A program made the position numbers and the translations under genes. Shown piece by piece: positions 54,817 through 64,000 of a stretch of DNA of 64,000 nt (position 1 is its first letter; every line of letters begins with the position of its first letter). This DNA comes from Thozetella sp. PMI_491 (lineage: Eukaryota > Ascomycota > Sordariomycetes > Chaetosphaeriales > Chaetosphaeriaceae), in contig MU270018.1 of assembly GCA_021432635.1 (NCBI GenBank), positions 1,180,796-1,244,795 of the forward strand, given 5' to 3'. Below the pieces are notes generated by a model that saw only the letters and a program-made list of their open reading frames with translations, did not search any database and was not told the DNA's origin.

Positions 54817-56853
54817 GGCCGGCCGCCATGGATGCAAGACCAGGCTACCAGACCATGATTCAACCCATCCCAGAACAGGCTTCGTGCGCCCATTTTACCG
54901 CGCCCGGGGATCCGTTCCTACTGGCCTGGCTGTGGCCCGCGGGTGGCAGCACGCTGGGCAGTCTCGACACCCTTCGCTCCTGAGCCTTAGCCCGGGCGTC
55001 GCTTGGAGCGTCTGGTGGAAAAGGAGCTGGGCCATGACTAACGGCAGCCGCAGCTAGGAGATTTGTGGAACCCCATGGCGAACCAAGCCAATTGCTGCTA
55101 TCCAGCGACTAAGTCCCCTGGAATACGTACAAGCAGCCGGATTGCCTGGAGCTCCGAACTGGATCCCCCTGCCAAGCGACTATCCCCAAGGCTCTAAAAG
55201 GCTTCGCTAGATATTAAGCAACGCCATCTATGGCATGTGGGTAAGCTGCGGCGGGTAACGGAAATCCACCAGCGATCTACAAGGGCTAGGGAAAGGGTGC
55301 AGTAGCGATTGCTGCTGCAGCACCAGGGGAAGGAGGAGGAATGGACGGCAGAGGTCAGCCTTCCCCCCTTTGGTATGGCCTCATAGGGTCTCTCCATGGG
55401 GCGGGCAGACCGATCTTTGCGCAGAAAGGTGCCGTCGCTCCGGCTGCGCGGCCATCTAGCTAGGGACCTAGACGATGGGCTTGGACTATGAGAGGGGGTT
55501 CATCCCGGGTGGCGTCTTTAATGAGTGAAAATGGATAACACGCGGGCCGGGCTGTTTATTGTATGGTTGCCCACATCCGCCGAGAGCGGCCCTAGGCCCC
55601 TCCTAGAAAGATGCGAATCCATATGGCTGCCGCTGCCGCTGCCGCCGTCAATATAACAGGCTGTCGCTCCGTGAGCATGTGCTTCCTGAAGCGGAAATTG
55701 TGAGGCACTGCGGACTCAGCAGTGTCGGATGGCGGCCTGCAAGCCGTGGATCGGCCATCCGTCGTGCTGCAGGTATGACGTTGTACACTGCAAGGTCTTG
55801 GGGAGGGAGGGGGTGACAACAGGCCGTGCCAGGCGCGAGTTGCAACCCAACCGGCCCAACACAAGCAAGGAATAATGGGCTGAGACTTTGGTTGAATGGC
55901 AAGAGGGCAAGGGGGGTGGGTCGGATTCGGGAGGGAGCAAAACGAGTCGAGAGCAGGAGGTGCGGCCACGGGGGCGCGGGCGGGTGGGTCGGCGGGGAAC
56001 ATCATACCTGGGCAAGCCCCTGGCGAAGGCCTGCAGGAGTGGCCCTCCTCCGCTGTCCTCGAGTGGCTGCTTCTTGCTCCTCCTCTCCTTGCTGCGCTTG
56101 TTTTCCACCGCGCGCGGGCAGGCACAGAGACACCCTTCCTGTACTAGGTAGTATTATAGCGCTATAGCAACACATGGCCTGTGCAATGCAATGCATCCCC
56201 TCTGGCCCTTTGATGTTTGTTGCACTTTGCTCTCGCCGGCTGCGCTGGACGAACTCGTTGAGCTGCCCAATGTTCGATCTGCCCCGCGTCGGCACTCCCC
56301 AGCAAAAGATCGTCATCCTGTGGGGAAGCACCAGCTCTCGAGCCAACCAGCGAAGGCGCTTGCACAGGAGCTGTCTTTGAGATCGACCCCGCAGTCAAGC
56401 TTCACGCAAAGGCCCATCTACATACCCAGACGCCCCAAAACCCACCCCATCACCATTGCCCCTCTGGCTCGCTGGTGTGGTTTTTGTGCAACCGTTTGTC
56501 GATAAGGGTAGCCGGTCAATCAATTGCCCTTTCGCGTGACCACCGCCAAGTCCCGTTCTTTTATCATCGCCAATCTTCTCCCCCCCTCCCCGCTGCATTT
56601 CATCACCCTGACTTCACATCTCGACCTCTCGACCCATCCGAGGCCCCAAGTCCACCGTCCCGAACCAAGCCCATCGTCGACCCATCCCTTCCGTCCCGCG
56701 CACAGCAGCCACCCAAAAGGAAGAGGTCCATCTTGATGGACCTTTTCCCGCTGGTGCCAGGCCTGCCGTGACCGCGCTGAGGACTCCGAGCTCACCCCCG
56801 AGTCCTCAAGCGGCTGTCCCGAGAGGCTTTCTCTGCTCGCCAACCGCAGCAAC
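54817..56853. other. 2.0-kb gene-free stretch
   Basis: No recognisable coding exon; the open frames are Pro/Arg/Ser-rich and overlap in several frames. The part after about 56400 is pyrimidine-rich on the plus strand, as expected for promoter and leader of the mitochondrial carrier gene. Confidence 0.5.
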
Positions 56854-58424
56854 ATGCCGGCTGCATTCCAATACACCCCCGAACCTACCACGAAATCGTA
56901 CGATGGTCCGTCCCGACCGTCCCTCGCAATCATGGCTCCCCGCGACAGCAACAACGGCAAACATCCCGAGCCGCGGGCGAAGGATTCGACGACTCGCCCC
57001 GCCGCCGACACCGGCAGCGGCAGTGGCGTCCGGTCCGCAAGCATAGACCAGAACCTCCAGAAGCTGCTCACGACGTACCGAATAGAGGCCGCCGCCTCGG
57101 CCTCCAGCATGGTGTCGACTGTCTGCGCATTTCCGCTCGACTCGGTCAAGACGCGGATGCAAGCCCACAAATACAACGGCTTCGTCGACTGTGTGCAGGC
57201 AACATACCGCAAGGAAGGAGTGAAGGGGTTCTTTCGAGGTGCGTGCCGTATCCCTCTCCACAGGCCTTGCATCCCCGACAAACTCACTTTCCCCTCACTC
57301 CTGGTGCGTCCGCTCCCTTCGCTAACCGATTTTGGCTCCCAATTCTAGGCGTGGCCGCCCCCATGGCCAGCATTGCCATCGTACGAACTGTGTCCTTCTC
57401 CATCTATCAGAGATCCAAGAAGACGTATTGTGACTGGCTCAAGAGGAAGTTTGGGGTCGACGTTATGGGCCATGTGAGCTCCAGGGGCTCATATCCCAAC
57501 TTTTGGTCGGTCGCCACCTTCGGGGCGGCTGGAGCGACGGCTGGCTCTTGCATTACTGTCATTGCTTGTAAGTCAGCCCAGCTCTTCCTGTTCGCTCCCT
57601 TTTTTAGTGGAAGATGGACAAGCAATGCGGGCCGCTGCACGATGAGGAGGGAACCGGGCGGATTCGAATCCAGAGAGGGCGCGGCGAAATCCCATGCCAT
57701 AGATAGAGACTCGGCTGACAGCACCGCTAGGCCCATTCGAACTGACCAAATTGACGTCTCAACTGTCTGTGGTGTTGGCGAAGGAGGAGAAGTTCCCGGC
57801 CCCCGAGAGCAAGGAGATCGCCACGAGTTACCAGAACAAGGGCACGTTGAAGACTCTGCAGAACATAGTCAAGAACCGAGGATATGCAGGGCTCTACACT
57901 GGCTTTAACCTGCATTTCAGTAAGTCAGCTGCTGGGTCTCTTCTTGGGCACGCCACGGAATGCTGACGACCCTTGGCGCATTAGTGCGGGATACTTGTGG
58001 TACCGCGATCTACTTCATGGCATATGAGAGCAGCAAGCAGCTGCTCACAACCTTTGGCGGCGACGGAACCCACTCAAATCCACTCGCAATCCTCGTAGCC
58101 GGCGGGTTCTGCGGAATGGCTTCTTTTGCGGTTCTTTGTGAGCAAACACCCGCCTCCCCCATGGTTGTGAGTCTCGCTTTAGCGGGCTAACCGTTTGCCT
58201 CGTTCCTTTTAGATCCACTTGACACCGCAAAGACCAAGTTCCAGGCCAACGCCCTCGTGTACCCCCGAGGCAAGAAGGTTCCCAAGATCCCGATCAACTT
58301 CTTCCAGAAGGACATGTATCGCGGCATAGGCGTTAGTCTCGCTCGGTCGTGCTTGGTCAACGCCATCTTCTTTTCCTCCTTGGAGTTTCTGAAGAAACAG
58401 ATCAAGATGCTCAACGACAAGTAG
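56854..58424 (+). CDS. mitochondrial carrier (SLC25) family protein
   Basis: Inner-membrane metabolite carrier. Five exons: 56854-57238, 57349-57567, 57731-57919, 57985-58137 and 58213-58424; introns are 110, 163, 65 and 75 nt; 385 aa. Three tandem carrier repeats with signature motifs PLDSVKT (residues 94-100), PFELTKL and PLDTAKT at the ends of odd-numbered helices. The residues after the third motif (KFQANALVYPRGKKVPK, then FFQKDMYRGIGVSLARS) complete repeat 3. The N-terminus has a hydrophilic Ser/Asp/Pro-rich extension of about 75 aa; a second in-frame ATG 26 codons later is an alternative start. Repeat 2 contains a longer loop (EEKFPAPESKEIATSYQNKG). I cannot assign the substrate; the motifs do not fit ADP/ATP carriers (no RRRMMM). 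Confidence 0.93.
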
Positions 58425-59795
58425 GCGCCGCGGCGGTTCGCCACGAGGGTTGATCAGCAAAGGGGCCATGTTATGTTTTCAATCGTGTCATATTGTAGGG
58501 GAGGGGCTTTTCATTGTACAAACCCGGCCGGCTGCATACCTTGAGGAGAACGAGGCGTTTTGTGTTTGTATTTTTGCCCAACAAGGGGGTACCCGGAACT
58601 GCCACTATGAAGAATCAGGCAGGGTCATTCACAGGGAACGAGGCCGGTCAGAGAGAAAGGAGCGAAAACCTTCCATCGTCGGAGTTGTTTGAGTTACCTT
58701 CGGCCTACGGCAACAAGGGAGATTTATCAGGACATGTCGACGTTTCGGGGTTCGCATGGACTAACCATGGAGTTGATCAGGCTGAGAGATGATTGCTTGT
58801 AACCAGAAATAAGATAACAAGGGACAGGAAACGAAAAGCTGTAGTGCACTTCAGAGACCCCAGAGATGCATAAGGTTCTCAGACAAGTGACGAGTTGACT
58901 CCCGAAATAAGCTGTGCAATCCGTGAAGAGGAAGCGAACAGTCGAATACGAGCCCGTATGGCCCTTTGCTTTCACTTCCCCTTCCATTTGGTGACCAAAG
59001 CTCCCTCTGGATGCCCGAGACGGTATTATTTCAGAATTTGCGAGAGATCTTGAACCTCCTTGTATTAGCCTCAGTATTGCCTCCTATGTAAGCCTGTAAA
59101 CGAGATACTTTTGCAGGGGAGCTAGCATGGGCGTTTTCGCATATAGGTAACCTAGGGTTGACTGCAGAACCAAGCTGTTTCTTTGCATATCAAATTTGGG
59201 AAGAGCGTCCTGTGATAGTGGCACGGCGCACCAACGCCGGCAGTTCCCAACTAGAGGCCAGCCACCCTCCACATATGGCAACTAGCTGACAAGCGAGCTA
59301 GCTTTATGTGGTCACCTCTACATTTTCTACATAGGAAATACTGCCTCAGCGTACTCTGTATTATAGCTTAACGAATGGTAGTTAGGGCTTTGGATAGGTG
59401 TCCCAAAAAGGTCCAGCCGAACTTCGCTATCGGCTCGCCCAATGGAACAGAGAACAGACATTGGCTCTAATCTGGTCCGAATGGTTCTTTCCTATCCATC
59501 TTTTCACCACTTTTGTGAGACATATGTTTGAACCTGGTAGCTCGGTAGAGCAGAGATTAATTCTAGGCATAAGAGGTCGGGATAGCATGGATGTGGATGC
59601 ATGTGGTTGAGTATTGAGTAGCGGCAGGCGGTAGTTTAGAAGTGGGGCAAAGGGTTGTAAGGACTTGATTGATTGGAGCAGCGACCAAGTCCAGAAACGG
59701 CAACCGACATATGCATCGATTTTGAACCGTCTTCAAAATTTTTGTCACTCTGCCAAAAAAGTTCACTCAGGCTCCGCGCCACGTCGCCACCAGCC
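58425..59795. other. intergenic region
   Basis: It holds the 3' untranslated region of the carrier and the promoter of rix7. No coding exon was recognised. A D-arm-like TAGCTCGGTAGAGC string near 59538 was examined for a tRNA and rejected. Confidence 0.5.
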
Positions 59796-62057
59796 ATGTC
59801 GGCACGGGCCCCGAAGCTGAGAAACAGGCTAGATCAAGATGTCTATCAGATTGTACGCAAACTAGAAGGCGACAGTCCTGGGGGCCTGACCGGAGCCACC
59901 GTCTATGATGCCATCAAGCGCTCCAACTCGAGCCTCGCGCGCCAGAAGAAGCGGCCTCTTGAGGACTCTATCGAGCAGGCCTTGGCTGTGCGAAGGGGCG
60001 AGCGCAAGGCCGACGAAGATGATGACGACTCGGATGCTGCCATTGAGGAGGCCGAGGCGAAGACGCTAGGCGAGGCTTCCGCGAGGGACTCGAACTTGCT
60101 CAACCGCCAGATCGCCAAGTCCTGGGGCTTCTCAAAACCAGGAGCCTCAAGCGCGGCGCCTGCGCCTGGTTCGGCGCCAGCGTCTACGCCTGCCGCCGGG
60201 ACGGCTGGAGAGAGCGAAATGGACATCGACTCTGCGCCACCCGTCCGGCAGGCTAACGGCGAGCCGAAGCGCAAGCGTCGCAGGGGGGAGCGCCAGGAAG
60301 TCGACCGGACGCCCCAGACAGGCGTGTCTATCCTCGACATGGGCGGCGTGGATGGCATCCTAGAGCATCTATTCCAAGAGGTCTGGTTTCCGCTCAACGG
60401 CGGCGAGTTCTTCTTGCGCAATAACTACCGCTGCGACAACGGCGTCCTGCTGCACGGGCCGGCGGGCTGCGGCAAGACGACCCTCGTGCATGCCATGGCG
60501 GCCAGCGCTGGCGCTCCTTTCATCCCCATCTCGGCGCCCTCCATCGTCGGCGGCACGTCGGGTGAGAGCGAGAAGAATATCCGAGATATCTTCGACGAGG
60601 CGATCCGTCTCGCGCCTTGCCTCGTCTTCTTTGACGAAATCGACACCATCGCTGGGCGGCGGGACAGCGCGCAGAAGGGCATGGAGAGTCGTATCGTTGC
60701 CGAGATTATGAGCGGCATGGACCGCATCAAACACAGCACACCGCTAGGCAAGAACGTGGTGGTGCTCGCAGCGACGAACCGGCCGGATGCTCTCGATCCG
60801 GGCATCCGCCGCCGATTCAGTACTGAGGTCGCTGTGGGCATGCCGAACCAGGATGCTCGAGAGCAGATCTTGCGCGCCCTATCGCGCCACCTGAACCTGG
60901 AAGACGACGTCGACTTCAAGGAACTCGCTAAGATGACGCCGGGGTACGTGGGCAGCGACCTCGAGAACGTGGTTAAGGCAGCGCTCTCCCTGAGCTCACA
61001 AGAGAGCATCAACCATCTCCTCTCGCGAGCGCGGACCCAGCGACCGGACGATCTGACAAACTACTCTGAATGGCAGCGCAACTGGGTGCTGGCCGAAGAC
61101 CACCGGTCTGCCGACTGGACCGAGAGCCGCATCACCTGGGCTCAGTTTCGGACAGCTGTCTCGCGCGTCCAGCCTGCGGCAAAGCGCGAGGGCTTCAGCA
61201 CGATCCCGGACACGACTTGGGCGCATGTCGGAGCCCTCGAGGGCGTGCGAGAGAAGCTCGAGATGAGCATCATCGGTCCCATCAAGGAGCCCGAGATGTA
61301 CTCGGCTGTTGGCATCCAGCCCGCCGCGGGCATCCTACTCTGGGGTCCCCCCGGCTGCGGCAAGACGCTCGTGGCCAAGGCAGTCGCCAACGAGTCGAAA
61401 GCGAACTTCATCTCTATCAAGGGACCCGAGCTGCTCAACAAGTACGTGGGCGAGTCGGAGCGGGCGGTGCGCCAGCTCTTCACCAGGGCCAAGAGCTCCG
61501 CCCCGTGCATCCTCTTCTTCGACGAGATGGATGCCCTGGTACCCAAGCGGGACGATTCCCTCTCGGACGCCAGCACGCGCGTCGTCAACGCACTGCTTAC
61601 AGAGCTGGACGGCGTGGGCGACCGCAGCGGCATCTACGTCATCGGCGCCACCAACCGCCCCGACATCATCGACGAGGCGATCCGACGGCCCGGCCGGCTG
61701 GGCACCAGTATCTACGTGGGGCTTCCGTCGCCCCAGGACCGCGTCGCCATCCTACGCACGCTGTACCGGTATACCCTCTACCAGACCGCTCCCGAGAAGT
61801 TGGCTGCAGGCACAGTGCCGCCAGAGCTGGAGGTGGTCGCACGGGATCGCCGTTGCGAAGGCTACTCTGGCGCGGACCTGAGCAGCCTGATCCAGGCCGC
61901 GGCGCAGTCGGCCCTTCGCAGGGCGCATGCGCAGAGGAGGGAAGGTGTAGTGGCCGAGAAGGCGAAGCCAACTATTACACCCGAGGACTGGGAAGTGGCA
62001 CTTGGAGAGGTGAAGCCGAGTGTGAAAGACATAGAGAAGTATACCATGGATATTTAA
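59796..62057 (+). CDS. rix7: ribosome-biogenesis AAA ATPase Rix7 (NVL homologue)
   Basis: Double-ring AAA ATPase that strips Nsa1 from pre-60S particles in the nucleolus. Intronless, 753 aa from the ATG at 59796; the frame is open 41 codons further up, but the conserved part begins at MSARAPKLRNRLDQDVYQIV. N-terminal domain (1-110) with the LTGATVYDAIKRSNSSL helix; acidic and Ala/Pro-rich linker; basic KRKRRRGER nuclear signal at 158-166. D1: Walker A GPAGCGKT (221-228), Walker B LVFFDEID (276-283), arginine finger region RPDALDPGIRRRF. D2: Walker A GPPGCGKT (517-524), Walker B ILFFDEMD (572-579), RPDIIDEAIRRPGR. The C-terminal helix bundle ends GEVKPSVKDIEKYTMDI. Both nucleotide sites look intact. 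Cdc48 is excluded by the N-domain and the NLS. Confidence 0.96.
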   Translation: MSARAPKLRNRLDQDVYQIVRKLEGDSPGGLTGATVYDAIKRSNSSLARQKKRPLEDSIEQALAVRRGERKADEDDDDSDAAIEEAEAKTLGEASARDSNLLNRQIAKSWGFSKPGASSAAPAPGSAPASTPAAGTAGESEMDIDSAPPVRQANGEPKRKRRRGERQEVDRTPQTGVSILDMGGVDGILEHLFQEVWFPLNGGEFFLRNNYRCDNGVLLHGPAGCGKTTLVHAMAASAGAPFIPISAPSIVGGTSGESEKNIRDIFDEAIRLAPCLVFFDEIDTIAGRRDSAQKGMESRIVAEIMSGMDRIKHSTPLGKNVVVLAATNRPDALDPGIRRRFSTEVAVGMPNQDAREQILRALSRHLNLEDDVDFKELAKMTPGYVGSDLENVVKAALSLSSQESINHLLSRARTQRPDDLTNYSEWQRNWVLAEDHRSADWTESRITWAQFRTAVSRVQPAAKREGFSTIPDTTWAHVGALEGVREKLEMSIIGPIKEPEMYSAVGIQPAAGILLWGPPGCGKTLVAKAVANESKANFISIKGPELLNKYVGESERAVRQLFTRAKSSAPCILFFDEMDALVPKRDDSLSDASTRVVNALLTELDGVGDRSGIYVIGATNRPDIIDEAIRRPGRLGTSIYVGLPSPQDRVAILRTLYRYTLYQTAPEKLAAGTVPPELEVVARDRRCEGYSGADLSSLIQAAAQSALRRAHAQRREGVVAEKAKPTITPEDWEVALGEVKPSVKDIEKYTMDI

Positions 62058-62558
62058 GAGAGACGAGGACTACGTCACGGAATAAAAACAATTCCCGAAG
62101 ACAATCTTGCGTGCCCATAACGTGCCAGGCGCCTAGCCGCAAGGTGTCGCATCACCCATAACTAGATAGATGGACGGACGGTCGACTCGAGAGAAGCATA
62201 GATAGGTTCCGCAAAGCTGCGCTGCCTATTCCACAAGTATAGCCCAGTTGGCTCGTATTGGTGTCTGGATTGTGTGATCCCCGTGTCATTGAGTCAGTTA
62301 GCTTGGTTTCCAAAGCCGTATCGTGTACCCCGAGCGAGGCCCAAGAGCTTAACACCCGCGCCGATCACAAGTAGAGAAAAGGTCCAATATATTCCAAGAG
62401 AAGAGGAGAGGGAGTATATCAGGGTCGTCGTGAAAGAGGCGCCGGTGGCCCCGCTCAGCACGGTCTATTCTATGGTACAACGAGTGCAAAGCCCGTCTAA
62501 TGCAAAACCTGGCCCCGCCCGTATTAGTACAACGCCCACCTCAAACCATTACACCCGC
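62058..62558. other. convergent intergenic region
   Basis: About 500 bp between the 3' ends of rix7 and the cytochrome c gene. It is presumably both 3' untranslated regions; nothing else was recognised. Confidence 0.5.
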
Positions 62559-63471
<913 letters not shown>

Positions 63472-64000
63472 CTTGATTGATGAAGAATTGAAAAAAGGGT
63501 ATTAGGTAAAGTGTAAGGGCGGTCGTGGGTGCGTGAGGCCTGCAGAGATTGAGAAGATTGTTTGGGATGGGATGTGGAAGAAAAAAGTTTCGGTCGCAAA
63601 AAAACAGGGCGTTGCAGACAGGTCATAGACCGGTTCATGAGATCAGCGGAAAATTTAAGTGGAGCTGACGCGCCAGGGGCTGGGACCAATCGCGGCAGCA
63701 GAATTGCTAAGGAGACCGGCCGGGAAAAGCCGGGCTCCAGACAAGCCAGAACACCTGATCTCAGTGCTGGATTCGTCCTTGCCCGAGCTTGTGGGCCTCC
63801 TGGCAATTGAGGCTTCCCAGGCTTGCGAGACCCACACGCAAAGACGGCAGAAGCAGCGCAGGAGGCTCAACAAGCCCGTCCGATGTCAAGCGGCCCGCGG
63901 AAGACCTAGCCGCACGCTGAACGAACAAACCTTCACGCCACCGACGATTCCCGAGGAATTTGCGCATTTTTTCTACACCCTTTCCTCCTCGGGCCGACGG
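63472..64000. other. upstream region of the cytochrome c gene
   Basis: Promoter and leader of cyc1. A CCAAT box is at 63686-63690 on the plus strand, about 215 bp from the start codon. CCAAT boxes bind the Hap complex, a known activator of respiratory genes in fungi; its use here is inference. No other gene was seen before the window ends. Confidence 0.45.
63686..63690 (+). promoter_or_regulatory. CCAAT box upstream of cytochrome c
   Basis: A CCAAT pentamer about 215 bp upstream of the cyc1 ATG, in reverse orientation to the gene. The site is short and could occur by chance; the gene class makes it plausible. Confidence 0.3.

Noticed and set aside
57660-57685. GATTCGAATCC string resembling a tRNA B box in an intron of the carrier gene
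   Set aside because: The flanks do not form a T stem, and there is no A box upstream; it lies inside an intron with good splice sites.
59536-59553. tRNA-like D-arm string (TAGCTCGGTAGAGC)
   Set aside because: The D loop would be only four bases, and no anticodon arm, T-arm GTTCRA box or closing acceptor stem follows at the right spacing.
61070-62161. Plus-strand open frame of 363 codons overlapping rix7
   Set aside because: Out-of-frame shadow of the D2 ATPase domain; Arg/Gly/Pro-rich and without any domain.

Overview
The window is a piece of a filamentous ascomycete (Pezizomycotina, probably Sordariomycetes) nuclear chromosome. The evidence is: many short introns of about 53-120 nt with GTNNGT donors and CTAAC/CTGAC branch sites, a moderately GC-rich composition, and a gene set typical of such fungi (galactofuranose enzyme, chitin synthase chaperone Chs7, group X hybrid histidine kinase, a decayed secondary-metabolite locus). 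No prokaryotic, organellar or intact mobile sequence was recognised. All gene models below were spliced by eye; in each complete model the exon lengths sum to a multiple of three.

Layout. 1-21 kb: a proline/glutamine-rich protein on the minus strand, a 10.2-kb gene-free stretch, then one very large minus-strand hybrid histidine kinase (about 2538 aa: pseudokinase, AAA ATPase, GAF, HisKA, HATPase, receiver). 23-31 kb: UDP-galactopyranose mutase (glfA, minus) and a triose-phosphate-family nucleotide-sugar transporter (plus), divergent across 4.2 kb; this resembles the Aspergillus glfA/glfB pair that makes UDP-galactofuranose and imports it into the Golgi. 32-39 kb is dense housekeeping: ribosomal protein eL27, NCE101, a TTC36 homologue, 4-hydroxyphenylpyruvate dioxygenase (HPPD), and TFIIH subunit Ssl1. 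39-44 kb: an intact DHA2-type MFS exporter beside the remains of an alpha-oxoamine synthase and the 3' end of a polyketide synthase, so this looks like a dying secondary-metabolite cluster. 44-53 kb: Chs7 and a sugar transporter, divergent across about 4.9 kb. 54-64 kb: a DUF1763/LYR-like small protein, a mitochondrial carrier, the ribosome-biogenesis AAA ATPase Rix7, and cytochrome c.

The most interesting context is the head-to-head pair TTC36 homologue / HPPD (34.4 and 35.4 kb). In mammals TTC36 has been linked to HPD stability and tyrosine catabolism, so a shared promoter in a fungus suggests an ancient functional partnership. Three very long gene-free stretches (10.2, 4.9 and 4.2 kb) stand out against gaps of 30-1400 bp elsewhere and may be large regulatory regions or hold unrecognised non-coding RNAs.
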